Positions 32,875 to 42,417 of a DNA stretch of 61,052 nt are shown piece by piece; positions within the stretch are counted from its first letter, which is position 1; every line of letters starts with the position of its first letter. The stretch comes from Actinomadura roseirufa. GTDB taxonomy: Bacteria > Actinomycetota > Actinomycetes > Streptosporangiales > Streptosporangiaceae. The notes under the pieces were generated by a model. It saw nothing but the letters and a program-made list of their open reading frames with translations, had not been told where the DNA came from and ran no database searches. The DNA lies in contig NZ_CAACVB010000019.1 of the NCBI RefSeq assembly GCF_900659635.1, positions 1 through 61,052 on the forward strand, read 5' to 3'. A program made the translations under genes and the position numbers.

Positions 32875-35103
32875 GTGGCAGCGTTTCTTTATCGGATCGG
32901 GCGGTGGGCCTTCCGGCGTCGCCGGCTCGTGACCGCTCTGTGGCTGGGTGTCCTGCTGCTGGCCGGGATCGCCGCCGCCATGGCGCCGTCCGGGCAGGAC
33001 GAGGACCTCTCCATGCCCGGCACCGAGTCGCAGAAGGCGTTCGACCTGCTGGACGAGCGTTTCCCCCAAAGCAACTCCCAAGGCGCCGAGGCCCGCCTGG
33101 TGTTCCGGGCCCCGGACGGCCAGCGGGTGACGGCCATGGAGAACAAGGCGGCCGTCACGAACGCGCTCCGCTCACTCAAGGGGGGCGATCAGGTCGCCTC
33201 GGCCACCGACCCCTACGAGACCGGCGCCGTCAGCGAGGACGGCGCCATCGCCTACTCCACGATCACCTACACCGCGGACGCCGTCGACCTCACCGAGCAG
33301 GCCAAACGCGCTCTTGAGGACGCCGCGGGCCGGGCCCGGGACGCGGGGCTGACCGTGGAGATCGGCGGCTCGGCGCTGGACTCGGACGAGTCGCCCGGCG
33401 GCACGACGGAGATCATCGGCGTGGTGGTGGCGGCCGTGGTGCTCGTCCTCACCCTCGGGTCGCTGGTCGCGGCCGGGCTGTCGCTGCTGACCGCCTTCCT
33501 GGGCGTGGCGATCGCCTTCGGCCTGGTCTCCGCGCTGGCCGTTCCGCTGGGCCTGACCTCCACGGTCGCCATCCTGGCGCTGATGCTGGGGCTGGCGGTC
33601 GGCATCGACTACGCGCTCTTCATCACCTCCCGTTTCCGCGACGAGCGCGCCCAGGGCCGCGAGCCGGAGGAGGCCGCCGGACGGGCGGTGGGCACGGCCG
33701 GGTCCGCGGTCGTCTTCGCCGGCGCGACCGTTTTCATCGCCCTGGTCGGGCTGGGGGTCGTCGGCATTCCCGAGCTCACCAAGATGGGCATGGGCGGCGC
33801 GGGCGCCGTGGCCCTCGCCGTCCTCGTCGCGCTGACCATGGTCCCCGCGCTGTTCGGCTTCTCCGGCCGGCGGATCCTGTCCCGCGCCGTCCGCAAGGCC
33901 GCCCGGCCGGGAGGCGGGCACCCGCACCCGGTGGCCGCCGCCGGCCGCCCTGGGCTCGGCACCCGCTGGGCGCGGTTCGTGCTGCGCCGTCCGACGACCG
34001 TGCTGGTGATCGCCGTACTCGGGCTCGGTGCCGTCGCGCTGCCGGCGCTGAGTCTCGAACTCGGGCTGCCCGGAGACGAGTCCAAGTCGGTGGAGACCAC
34101 CCAGCGCCGTGCCTACGACCTGCTGTCAGAAGGCTTCGGCCCCGGCTTCAACGGCCCGCTGACCGTCGTCGTGGACATGCCGGAGTCCGCGGACGCCCGG
34201 GCCACCACGGACCGGGTCGCCAAGACCGTACGGGGAGTGGACGGGGTCGCCTCGGTCGGTGAGCCGGTCCTCAGCCGGACCAAGGACACCGCCGTCCTCA
34301 CCGCCGTCCCGCGGACCGCGCCGAACAGCGGCGAGACCAAGGACCTGGTCCACGCGATCCGGCGCGCGGCCTCGGGTGTGGAGGCCGACACGGGCGCCGT
34401 CATCCTGGTGACCGGCACCACCGCGTTGAACATCGACATCTCCGAAGCGATGTCCGGCGCCCTCGTCCCCTATCTGACGGTGGTCATCGGCCTGGCGGTG
34501 CTCCTGCTGATGGTGGTCTTCCGCTCGGTCTTGGTCCCGGTCAAGGCCGCGCTCGGCTTCCTGCTGTCGGTGGGCGCGGCCTTCGGCGTCCTCGTCGCCG
34601 TCTTCCAGTGGGGCTGGGGAGCGGACGTGGCCGGCATCGAGCAGACGGGACCGGTCATGTCGCTGATGCCGGTTCTCATCATCGGGATCGTGTTCGGCCT
34701 CGCCATGGACTACGAGGTCTTCCTCCTCACCCGGATGCGGGAGGCCCACGTCCACGGCGCGTCCCCCGGCGAGGCGATCGTCAGCGGTTTCCGGCACAGC
34801 GGACGCGTGGTGGCCGCGGCGGCGATCATCATGATCAGCGTGTTCACCGGTTTCGTCGGGATGAACAACCCGACCATCCAGACGATGGGCGTCGGCCTGG
34901 CCTCCGCCGTCGCCTTCGACGCCTTCGTGGTCCGGATGGCGATCGCGCCCGCGGTCCTGGCTCTGCTCGGTGACCGGGCCTGGTGGCTGCCCCGTAACCT
35001 GAACCGTGTGCTCCCGAATTTGGACATCGAGGGTGAGGCACTGAGCGGGCACGCCTCCGTCCCCGAGCCGGACGCGGCGCGGCTCCCCCACGGCGGACGC
35101 TGA
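32875..35103 (+). CDS. MMPL/RND-family transporter
   Basis: About 742 residues with the MMPL duplication: helix 1 RRRLVTALWLGVLLLAGIAA, external domain 1, a five-helix bundle with GLAVGIDYALFITSRFRDER (the conserved Asp-Tyr proton relay), then a second half ending in FGLAMDYEVFLLTRMREAHV. MMPL proteins export lipids or drugs with proton motive force. The GTG at 32875 with GGAG upstream is preferred; the open frame to 32431 contains a regulatory repeat. It is followed after 7 bases by its own two-component genes. Confidence 0.88.
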   Translation: MAAFLYRIGRWAFRRRRLVTALWLGVLLLAGIAAAMAPSGQDEDLSMPGTESQKAFDLLDERFPQSNSQGAEARLVFRAPDGQRVTAMENKAAVTNALRSLKGGDQVASATDPYETGAVSEDGAIAYSTITYTADAVDLTEQAKRALEDAAGRARDAGLTVEIGGSALDSDESPGGTTEIIGVVVAAVVLVLTLGSLVAAGLSLLTAFLGVAIAFGLVSALAVPLGLTSTVAILALMLGLAVGIDYALFITSRFRDERAQGREPEEAAGRAVGTAGSAVVFAGATVFIALVGLGVVGIPELTKMGMGGAGAVALAVLVALTMVPALFGFSGRRILSRAVRKAARPGGGHPHPVAAAGRPGLGTRWARFVLRRPTTVLVIAVLGLGAVALPALSLELGLPGDESKSVETTQRRAYDLLSEGFGPGFNGPLTVVVDMPESADARATTDRVAKTVRGVDGVASVGEPVLSRTKDTAVLTAVPRTAPNSGETKDLVHAIRRAASGVEADTGAVILVTGTTALNIDISEAMSGALVPYLTVVIGLAVLLLMVVFRSVLVPVKAALGFLLSVGAAFGVLVAVFQWGWGADVAGIEQTGPVMSLMPVLIIGIVFGLAMDYEVFLLTRMREAHVHGASPGEAIVSGFRHSGRVVAAAAIIMISVFTGFVGMNNPTIQTMGVGLASAVAFDAFVVRMAIAPAVLALLGDRAWWLPRNLNRVLPNLDIEGEALSGHASVPEPDAARLPHGGR

Positions 35104-35110
35104 GGCGGCC

Positions 35111-36343
35111 ATGTCGAACACGGGTGGCGGCGGCCCGCGACCACGCGGCATGTGGTGGCGGGAGGGGGCGATCACGGCGACGGCGTTCGCGCTCTGCCTG
35201 CTCGGCGGAGTGGTCCGGGTCGACGACACGCTGTCGGCCCCGCCCGCCGCCGCCTACGTCGTCGCCGTGGTGTCGTGCGCCGTGCTGCCGCTGCGGCACC
35301 GGGCGCCGCTGGCCGCCATGGCGGCCACGACCGCGGTCGGCGTGCTGGTGCCGCTCGCGGGTCTCCTGCTGAGCCCGCTCATCGTCGCGCCCGCCGTGAT
35401 CACCGCCTACTCGCTCGCCGTGCGCACCGAACGGCGCGCGGCGAGCGCGGTGTCGCTCACCTCCGCGGCCCTGATGGTCGCGTCCACCCCCTTCTTCGGC
35501 GCCCTCTCCTGGCAGGACGCGAGCAGGCTGGGCGCGGTGGCGGCGTTCCCGCTGATCGCCGGCGTCCTCGGTCACTCGACGCGGAACCGGCGTGCCTACC
35601 TCTCGGCCGTGGAGGAACGGGCCCGGCGGGCCGAGGAGAGCCGGGACGGCGAGGCGCGCCGGAGAGTGGCCGAGGAACGGGTGCGCATCGCCCGGGAACT
35701 GCACGACCTCGTGGCCCATCAGATCACCCTTGCCAACGCGCAGGCCACGGTCGCGGCCCACCTCTTCGACACCCGTCCCGAGCAGACCCGCAAGAGCCTG
35801 GGGGAGCTCGTCCAGACCACCGGCGACGCGCTCGACGACCTGCGGGCCACGGTCGGCCTGCTGCGCCAGTCGGGGGACGCGGCCGCGCCCGCCGAACCGG
35901 CGCCGGGGCTGTCCCGCCTTCCCACGCTCCTCGAATCCTTCCGCCGCGCGGGACTTGAGGTGTCGGTCCACCAGGAGGGCACGGTCAGGCCGCTGCCACC
36001 GGGAGTGGACCTCACCGCCTACCGCATCGTCCAGGAGGCCCTGACCAACGTGACCAAGCACGCCGGTAGCGGTAGCGCCCGCGTGCGCTTCGCCTGGAGC
36101 CGCGACCGCGTGACCATCACCGTCGCCGACGACGGAGGGGACGCCCGCACGGCGCCGACCGCGTCCACGGGGCCGGATCGTCCGCCCGGTTACGGCTTGA
36201 TCGGGATGCGTGAACGGGCCACCGCGGTCGGAGGACACCTCTCCGCGGGCAGTCGCCCCGAGGGCGGCTTCCTCGTCTCCACCCAGCTGCCCCTTCCGCC
36301 CGTCAAGGTGACGACGCAGAAGACCGCCGGGGACACGCCATGA
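35111..36343 (+). CDS. NarL-partner histidine kinase (HisKA_3)
   Basis: A 410-residue kinase with four to six N-terminal membrane helices (TATAFALCLLGGVVRV, YVVAVVSCAVLPL), a linker coiled coil (AVEERARRAEESRDGEARRR), phospho-His in RIARELHDLVAHQITLANAQ, and HATPase_c with QEALTNVTKHAG and GYGLIGMRERATAVGGHL. DesK/DegS-like class. Overlaps its regulator by 4 bases, and probably controls the upstream MMPL gene. Confidence 0.9.
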   Translation: MSNTGGGGPRPRGMWWREGAITATAFALCLLGGVVRVDDTLSAPPAAAYVVAVVSCAVLPLRHRAPLAAMAATTAVGVLVPLAGLLLSPLIVAPAVITAYSLAVRTERRAASAVSLTSAALMVASTPFFGALSWQDASRLGAVAAFPLIAGVLGHSTRNRRAYLSAVEERARRAEESRDGEARRRVAEERVRIARELHDLVAHQITLANAQATVAAHLFDTRPEQTRKSLGELVQTTGDALDDLRATVGLLRQSGDAAAPAEPAPGLSRLPTLLESFRRAGLEVSVHQEGTVRPLPPGVDLTAYRIVQEALTNVTKHAGSGSARVRFAWSRDRVTITVADDGGDARTAPTASTGPDRPPGYGLIGMRERATAVGGHLSAGSRPEGGFLVSTQLPLPPVKVTTQKTAGDTP

Positions 36344-37014
36344 CGCTCCGCGTGCTGCTCGCCGACGATCAGGCCCTGCTGCGCGATGCCTTCCGGATGC
36401 TCCTCGACACCGCCGACGACATCACCGTGGTCGGCGAGGCCGGCGACGGCCGGGAGGCGGTGAGGCTCACCCGGGAGCTGCGCCCGGACGTGGTGATCAT
36501 GGACATCCGCATGCCCGAGGTGGACGGCCTCACCGCCACGTCCGAGATCTGCGCGGACCCGGAGCTGCGCGCCAGCCGCATCCTGATCCTCACCACCTAC
36601 GAGACCGACGAGTACGTCGCCCAGGCGCTGCGCGCGGGGGCCGGCGGCTTCATCGGCAAGGGCATCGGGGCCGAGGACCTGCTGGACGCCGTGCGGACCA
36701 TCGCCGACGGCGACACTCTCCTGTCCCCCGCCGCGACCCGCTCCCTGGTCGCCCGTTTCCTGGCCACACCCGACGCTCCGCCGCACCACCCCGAACGGCT
36801 CGCCGTGCTCACCCCGCGCGAACGCGAGATGGTGGCCCTGGTCGCGACCGGCCTGTCCAACCAGGAGATCGCCGAGCGCATGTTCCTCAGCCCCTTCACC
36901 GTCCGCGCTCATGTGCAGCGCGCGATGACGAAACTGGACGCCCGCGACCGCGCCCAACTCGTCGTCATCGCCTACCAAACGGGCCTGGCCCGCCCCTCCC
37001 CCGACAGCGGCTAG
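36340..37014 (+). CDS. NarL/LuxR-family response regulator
   Basis: 224 residues: receiver domain with phospho-Asp in VVIMDIRMPEVDGL and Lys in GGFIGKGIGAEDLL, then a GerE helix-turn-helix (LTPREREMVALVATGLSNQE, IAERMFLSPFTVRAHVQRAM). ATGA overlap with the kinase. A hairpin at 37091-37106 follows and may terminate the operon. Confidence 0.92.
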   Translation: MTLRVLLADDQALLRDAFRMLLDTADDITVVGEAGDGREAVRLTRELRPDVVIMDIRMPEVDGLTATSEICADPELRASRILILTTYETDEYVAQALRAGAGGFIGKGIGAEDLLDAVRTIADGDTLLSPAATRSLVARFLATPDAPPHHPERLAVLTPREREMVALVATGLSNQEIAERMFLSPFTVRAHVQRAMTKLDARDRAQLVVIAYQTGLARPSPDSG

Positions 37015-37090
37015 TTGGCAGGCACGCCGGAGAACGCCGGAAACCTCGTGGGGGCATCACGGCCCCTGCGACCTCTCCGGTCACGCCCGT

Positions 37091-37106
37091 CTGCCCTATT
37101 GGGCAG
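37091..37106. terminator. Hairpin after the MMPL two-component operon
   Basis: CTGCCC (37091-37096) and GGGCAG (37101-37106) pair perfectly around TATT. There is no T-tract, so this is a plausible but weak terminator. The rest of the 37015-37248 gap shows no gene. Confidence 0.35.
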
Positions 37107-37248
37107 GCCCGCACCCTGCTGATGGAAGACATCCGCTGCAGGACGAACTATCAACTGAGCGACCACGACGGCGTCGATGCCGGAACGCAGCGGGCTGGTG
37201 CAAGGTGTGCTCCCTGCTGTCCGGGCTTGGACTCCGGGGCCGTACACG

Positions 37249-37277
37249 TTGACTTTTCTCATGATCACGCACAATAT
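37249..37277 (+). promoter_or_regulatory. Promoter of a leaderless serine hydrolase gene
   Basis: TTGACT (37249-37254), a 17-base spacer and CAATAT (37272-37277) give a start point at or next to the ATG at 37284, which has no ribosome binding site. A nine-codon mini-ORF (37261-37287) overlaps the same ATG. Confidence 0.45.
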
Positions 37278-37283
37278 ACCCCC

Positions 37284-38591
37284 ATGACTAACCCCATCCA
37301 TAACCCCATGCGTGATGCCCTGGTCGGACTGGCCGGCGACGTGCAGGCGACGGCCGAGCGGCTGGCCGCTCTGCCTCAGGTGCCCGGCGTCCAGGTCGCC
37401 GCGATCGCGGACGGCCGGATCGGGCTGGGGGCCGCCGGGACGGCGGACGCGCAGACCGGACGGGCGGTCACCTCCAGCACCCGCTTCCGGCCGGGATCGA
37501 TCACCAAGCTGCTCACCGCGGGCCTGGTGACCGCGTGCGCCGCCGACGGACGGCTCAGCCTGGACGACCCGGTCGGCCGGTTCGTCCCCGGCCCATGGGA
37601 CGAGGCCCTGCGCGTGCGGCATCTGATCTCGCACTCCTGCGGCCTGGACGCCGCGGATGTCTTCGTCGACGTCGGCGACGAGGACGACTGTGTCGCCCGC
37701 TACGTCCAGCAGCACGTGGCCGGTGCGGGGACGCTGTTCACGCCCGGCACCACCTTCTCCTACTGCAACGGGGGCTTCGTCCTGGCCGGTCGCGTACTGG
37801 AGGTCGTGCTCGGCAGGCCCTTCGAAGAGGCCCTACGCGCCGAGGTGCTAGTCCCTGCCGCGACCACCGACACCTGCTTCGCTCCCGGACACGCCTCCCA
37901 TGACGACGGCGTCACCGCCCGCGGGCACCTGGTCAAGGGCCAGCAGGTGGAGCCGGTGCCGTACCGGATCGCGCACCCGATGTGCTCACGCGGGCTGGGC
38001 CCGGCCGGCGGCACCCTGGTCTCCACCGCGCACGACCTCGCCCGCGTCATCGCCCGGCACCTGCAAGGCCCGGACACCGCGTCCATGCGGACCCTGCACG
38101 CCCATGCTCCCGGCGGAGTCGCCGGAATGCGCGGCGCGGGCCTCGGCTGGATGATGTGGGACGATCCCGCGGTCCCCAGCGTCCGCATCGGTGGCGCGGT
38201 CCCCGGCCAATCCGGTCTCATTGTGGCCACCCCGTCCGCCGACACCGTCCTGGTCGTGCTGACCAACTCCGACCAGGGCGCCAACGCCGTCTCCTTCCTG
38301 CTGGACGGAGAAGCCGCCACGGCGACCGGCCCGCGACAGGACTCCGACCCGCCCGCCGATCTCGGTCGCTACGCGGGCCGCTACACCTCGCATGTCAGCA
38401 CGCTGGACATCACCGCCGAAGCAGGCGGACTACGCGCGACCAGCCCCGGGCTCCCGGAACTGACACTGACCCCACAGGACCGCATCACCTTCGCCACCCC
38501 GATCGGCCCGGTGGCGTTCTTCGGCGCCGATGACACCGGCGCACCCCGCTACCTGCGCTGGCGCATGCGGGTCTGGCATCGGACCACCTGA
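37284..38591 (+). CDS. Cytoplasmic serine hydrolase, beta-lactamase fold
   Basis: A 435-residue class-C-like protein: SxxK in FRPGSITKLLTAGLV, Tyr motif in TFSYCNGGFVL (YCN in place of YSN) and HSCGLDAADVF loop. The C-terminal 100 residues (RYAGRYTSHVSTLDITAEAG) form the lipocalin-like DUF3471-type domain of some esterases. No signal peptide, unlike the hydrolase at 28641, so it likely acts inside the cell on esters or amides. Probably leaderless. Confidence 0.83.
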   Translation: MTNPIHNPMRDALVGLAGDVQATAERLAALPQVPGVQVAAIADGRIGLGAAGTADAQTGRAVTSSTRFRPGSITKLLTAGLVTACAADGRLSLDDPVGRFVPGPWDEALRVRHLISHSCGLDAADVFVDVGDEDDCVARYVQQHVAGAGTLFTPGTTFSYCNGGFVLAGRVLEVVLGRPFEEALRAEVLVPAATTDTCFAPGHASHDDGVTARGHLVKGQQVEPVPYRIAHPMCSRGLGPAGGTLVSTAHDLARVIARHLQGPDTASMRTLHAHAPGGVAGMRGAGLGWMMWDDPAVPSVRIGGAVPGQSGLIVATPSADTVLVVLTNSDQGANAVSFLLDGEAATATGPRQDSDPPADLGRYAGRYTSHVSTLDITAEAGGLRATSPGLPELTLTPQDRITFATPIGPVAFFGADDTGAPRYLRWRMRVWHRTT

Positions 38592-38645
38592 TCGCAGCGT
38601 CCGGGACGTGAGCCGCGGTCGGAGGCCGACGCGGCCTCGGAGCGG

Positions 38646-39437
38646 TCAGGGGACGATCTGGGCGACGGCCTTCTCCAGGCCGTCCAGGACGAGCCCGAGG
38701 CCGCCCTCGAAGGTCTGCCGCGCCAGGTGCTCCAGATAGGGCACGCCGTCGTCGGGCGGGACGGACGGCGCGCCCTCGGAGTCGAGCCATGCCACGGTCG
38801 GGAACCGCTCGACGAAGTCGGGGACCAGGTCCCGCAGGGCGTCCGAGCGGCCGTGCCACCATTCCTCCTCCGACAGGCCCGTCGACCGCGCCGCCTGCCG
38901 GGACTCGGCGACGGTCTGCGCCGCGCCCCGCACCACGTGCGCCAGCGTCGCCACCGCGCGCCGCACGTCCGCCGCGCCGAGCCCGGTCGAGGCCAGGACG
39001 CGCAACAACGTCTCCAGGACGCCGTACTCGTTCGGGCCGAGGACGGGCCGGGCCTGGGAGACCTGGAGGAACCAGGGATGGCGCAGGTAGAACGCCCAGG
39101 AGTCTTCAGCCCAAGCCGTGATCGCCGCTCTCCACCCGGCGCTCAGGTCGTAGTCCGCGGGCAGTTCGGCCAGGGCACGGTCGTACATGAGGTCGACGAG
39201 CTCGCTCTTGCCCGGGACGTAGGTGTACAGGGCCATCGCCGTGCGGCCGAGCCGCTCGCCGACCGCGCGCATCGACAGCGCCGCCATGCCCTCGGCGTCG
39301 GCGACGGCGATCGCGGTCGCCACGATCACCTCCACGCTGAGCGCCGGTTTCGGACCGGGGCCCGGCGGCCGGGAGCGGGGGCTCCACAGCAGGTCCATCG
39401 AGCGGCGCGCGTCGCCCTGTCCGGCGAAGACGACCAA
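38646..39437 (-). CDS. TetR-family repressor
   Basis: A 263-residue protein with N-terminal GQGDARRSMDLLWSPRSRPP, a conserved lead-in of one actinomycete TetR subgroup, helix-turn-helix AAIAVADAEGMAALSMRAVG-type segment (ATAIAVADAEGMAALSMRAV, GERLGRTAMALYTYVPGKSE) and a TetR_C_1-type ligand domain. The start is a TTG at 39437, chosen because a perfect AAGGAG lies 7 bases upstream and it keeps the lead-in. Divergent from a UvrA-like ATPase by 85 bases. Confidence 0.85.
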   Translation of the reverse strand: MVVFAGQGDARRSMDLLWSPRSRPPGPGPKPALSVEVIVATAIAVADAEGMAALSMRAVGERLGRTAMALYTYVPGKSELVDLMYDRALAELPADYDLSAGWRAAITAWAEDSWAFYLRHPWFLQVSQARPVLGPNEYGVLETLLRVLASTGLGAADVRRAVATLAHVVRGAAQTVAESRQAARSTGLSEEEWWHGRSDALRDLVPDFVERFPTVAWLDSEGAPSVPPDDGVPYLEHLARQTFEGGLGLVLDGLEKAVAQIVP

Positions 39438-39522
39438 CCCACGACTCCTTACGGCATAAACTGATTTTTCCGCGAGTATCCTTTTACGCCCTAAGCTTAT
39501 CAACTCTGGAGCGAGGAGCACG

Positions 39523-41823
39523 ATGGTCCAGCCAGCGACGCCCACCCGGTCGACGCCCACCCGGTCGGCGGCCGACAGCCACGACGTCATCGAGGTCCGC
39601 GGCGCCCGGGAGAACAACCTCGCCGACCTCGACCTGGACCTTCCCAAGCGGCGCCTCACCGTCTTCACCGGCGTGTCGGGATCGGGCAAGTCGTCCCTGG
39701 TGTTCGGCACCATCGCCGCCGAGTCCCAGCGCCTGATCAACGAGACCTACACCGCGTTCGTCCAGTCGTTCATGCCGAGCCTCGGCCGCCCGGACGTCGA
39801 CGCGCTGCGCAACCTGAGCGCGGCGATCGTCGTCGACCAGGAGCGGATGGGCGCGAACTCGCGCTCCACGGTGGGCACCGCCACCGACGCCCACACGATG
39901 CTGCGGATCATCTTCAGCCGGCTCGGCGTCCCGCACGTCGGCACCTCCACGGCGTTCAGCTTCAACAACGCCGAGGGCATGTGCCCCGAATGCGAGGGGC
40001 TCGGCCGGGCCACCAGCGTCGACGTCGACCGGCTCCTCGACCGGGACCTGTCGCTGAACGAGGGCGCGATCACCGTGCCGAACTTCGCCGTCGACTCCTG
40101 GTACTGGAAGCTCATCGCCGGTTCGGGGCTGTTCGACCCGGACGTCAAGCTCCGCGACTACACGGCCGGGCAATGGGACGACCTGCTCAACAAGCCGGCC
40201 ACGAAGATCAAGGTGGGCGGGCTGAACACCAACTACGAGGGGCTGCTGGTCAAGGTCCAGCGGCTCTACCTGAGCAAGGACAAGGAGTCGTTGCAGCCCC
40301 ACATCCGCTCCTTCGTGGACCGGGCCGTCACCTTCTCCACCTGCCGCGCGTGCGAGGGGACCCGGCTCGGCCCGGCGGCGCTGAGCAGCCGGATCGGCGG
40401 CCTCAACATCGCCGACTGCGCCGCGATGCAGATCAGCGACCTGGCGGAGTTCGTCCGCGGCATCGACGACGAGCGGGTCGCGCCGCTGCTGGCCACGCTC
40501 GGCGACACCCTGGACGCCCTCGTCGAGATCGGCCTCGGGTACCTCAGCCTGGACCGCGAGTCCACCAGCCTGTCGGGCGGCGAGGCGCAGCGGGTGAAGA
40601 TGGTCCGCCACCTCGGCTCCAGCCTGACCGACGTCACCTACGTCTTCGACGAGCCCACCATCGGACTGCACCCCCACGACATCCAGCGGATGAACGGCCT
40701 GCTGCTGCGCCTGCGCGACAAGGGCAACACCGTGCTGGTCGTGGAGCACAAGCCGGAGACGATCGCGATCGCCGACCACGTCGTCGACCTGGGTCCCGGC
40801 GCGGGCGCGGCGGGCGGGCGGCTGTGCTTCGCCGGCGACCTCGCCGGGCTCCGCGCGTCCGGCACGCTCACCGGCCGCCATCTCGACCACCGCGCGAGGC
40901 TGCGCGACCGCGTCCGCGAGCCCGCCGGCCAGCTGGCGATCAAGGGGGCGAACCTGCACAACCTCAAGGACGTGGACGTCGAGATCCCCCTCGGCGTGCT
41001 CACCGTCGTCACCGGCGTCGCCGGATCGGGCAAGAGCTCCCTGATCCACGGCTCGCTGCCCGGACGCGACGGCGTGGTGGTGGTCGACCAGTCCCCCATC
41101 CGCGGGTCGCGGCGCAGCAACCCCGCCACCTACACGGGCCTGCTCGACTCCGTCCGGACGGCGTTCGCCAAGGCCAACGGCGTCAAGGCCGCCCTGTTCA
41201 GCGCCAACTCCGAAGGCGCCTGCCCCCGCTGCAAGGGCATCGGCCTCGTCTACACCGACCTCGCGATGATGGCCGGAGTCGCGTCGGTCTGCGAGGAGTG
41301 CGAGGGCAAGCGCTACACGCCCGAGGTGCTGACCTACAAGCTGCGGGGCAAGGACATCAGCGAGGTGCTGGCCATGTCCGTCGACGAGGCCCGCGCGTTC
41401 TTCACCACCGGGCAGGCGGGCGCCGTCCTCACCCGCCTCGCCGAGGTCGGCCTCGGTTACCTGGGCCTCGGCCAGCCGCTCACCACCCTCTCCGGCGGTG
41501 AGCGGCAGCGGCTCAAGCTGGCCATCCACATGGCGGAGAAGGCCGCCACCTACGTGCTGGACGAGCCGACCACGGGCCTGCACCTCGCCGACGTCGACCA
41601 GCTCCTGGCCCTGCTGGACCGGCTGGTCGACGCGGGCGGCTCCGTCATCGTGATCGAGCACCACCAGGCGGTCATGGCGCACGCGGACTGGATCATCGAC
41701 CTCGGCCCCGGCGCCGGGCACGACGGCGGAGAGGTCGTGTTCACCGGCACGCCCGCCGACCTGGTCGCCCGGGGCGACTCGCTCACCGCCCGTCACCTGC
41801 GCGACTACGTCGCCGGGCCGTGA
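39523..41823 (+). CDS. UvrA-like ABC ATPase (DrrC-type drug-resistance paralogue)
   Basis: A 766-residue protein, shorter than true UvrA (about 950). It keeps both Walker A loops (TGVSGSGKSS, VAGSGKSSLI), both signatures (SLSGGEAQRVK, TLSGGERQRLK), Walker B with DEPTIGLH and DEPTTGLH, and CxxC zinc knuckles (CPEC, CRAC, CPRC, CEEC). The UvrB-binding region seems reduced. Relatives such as DrrC of anthracycline producers protect against DNA-intercalating drugs. A 15-bp tandem repeat (39537-39566) duplicates TPTRS. The TetR pairing fits inducible resistance. Confidence 0.87.
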   Translation: MVQPATPTRSTPTRSAADSHDVIEVRGARENNLADLDLDLPKRRLTVFTGVSGSGKSSLVFGTIAAESQRLINETYTAFVQSFMPSLGRPDVDALRNLSAAIVVDQERMGANSRSTVGTATDAHTMLRIIFSRLGVPHVGTSTAFSFNNAEGMCPECEGLGRATSVDVDRLLDRDLSLNEGAITVPNFAVDSWYWKLIAGSGLFDPDVKLRDYTAGQWDDLLNKPATKIKVGGLNTNYEGLLVKVQRLYLSKDKESLQPHIRSFVDRAVTFSTCRACEGTRLGPAALSSRIGGLNIADCAAMQISDLAEFVRGIDDERVAPLLATLGDTLDALVEIGLGYLSLDRESTSLSGGEAQRVKMVRHLGSSLTDVTYVFDEPTIGLHPHDIQRMNGLLLRLRDKGNTVLVVEHKPETIAIADHVVDLGPGAGAAGGRLCFAGDLAGLRASGTLTGRHLDHRARLRDRVREPAGQLAIKGANLHNLKDVDVEIPLGVLTVVTGVAGSGKSSLIHGSLPGRDGVVVVDQSPIRGSRRSNPATYTGLLDSVRTAFAKANGVKAALFSANSEGACPRCKGIGLVYTDLAMMAGVASVCEECEGKRYTPEVLTYKLRGKDISEVLAMSVDEARAFFTTGQAGAVLTRLAEVGLGYLGLGQPLTTLSGGERQRLKLAIHMAEKAATYVLDEPTTGLHLADVDQLLALLDRLVDAGGSVIVIEHHQAVMAHADWIIDLGPGAGHDGGEVVFTGTPADLVARGDSLTARHLRDYVAGP

Positions 41824-41870
41824 GGGGCCCGTGCCGGGGCCGCGCCGTCCGGCCGGCTCCGGCACGCCGG

Positions 41871-42326
41871 TCAGGCCGCCCAGCGCCCGTCGCGCATGAG
41901 GTCGCGGCCCTCCAGCTCGTTGGCCTCCCGCCACGCCTGAAGCCGTTGCGGTCGCACGTGGAAGTACAGGTACGGCGTGACGAGGTCGCGCGGGTCGAAG
42001 CCGGTCTTGGCCGCGAACGCCTCCCCCACGGCCTCCGGGATCTCCGCGGCCGGCGTCGCGTCCGCCGTGCCCTCGACGAGCACCACGTCGCGCGTCGGGC
42101 CGATGCCCAGCCGAACCCGCCCGGTGGCGCTCAGGTTGCGGCCCGTCGGACTCGCGGCGGGCGTGGCGATGAGCAGCGTCTCGCCGTCCCACAGGAACGA
42201 CAGCGGCACCATGTAGGGCGTGCCGGTCGCCGGGTCGGCCGTCGCCACCCATGCGTCGACATCGTGGTCGAGCCGGTGGAGCACGTCCTTCTTGCGCTCC
42301 TCGAACGTCCGCGCGGGCGGGGTCAT
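41871..42326 (-). CDS. Pyridoxamine-5'-phosphate-oxidase-like flavin/F420-binding protein
   Basis: 151 residues with the split beta-barrel: VDAWVATADPATGTPYMVPL, SFLWDGETLLIATP, GRVRLGIGPTRDVVLVEGTA. The arrangement fits F420- or FMN-dependent PPOX-family proteins of actinomycetes. The substrate is unknown. AGGAAGG lies 9 bases before the ATG at 42326; an ATG at 42332 is possible. Divergent from a WYL regulator. Confidence 0.83.
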   Translation of the reverse strand: MTPPARTFEERKKDVLHRLDHDVDAWVATADPATGTPYMVPLSFLWDGETLLIATPAASPTGRNLSATGRVRLGIGPTRDVVLVEGTADATPAAEIPEAVGEAFAAKTGFDPRDLVTPYLYFHVRPQRLQAWREANELEGRDLMRDGRWAA

Positions 42327-42417
42327 GGGCATCGGCCTTCCTGATCGAGTACTGGTCCACCAGCATGACCCGTTCCCGCAGGTGGACGTGACAGGCCGGC
42401 CCCGCAGAATGGAGGGC

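Noticed and set aside
39438..39522. Possible TetR operator in the TetR/UvrA-like gap
   Set aside because: The gap is AT-rich with TAAGCTTA and partial direct repeats (TTACGGCATAA, TTACGCCCTAA), but no dyad is clear enough to list as a site.
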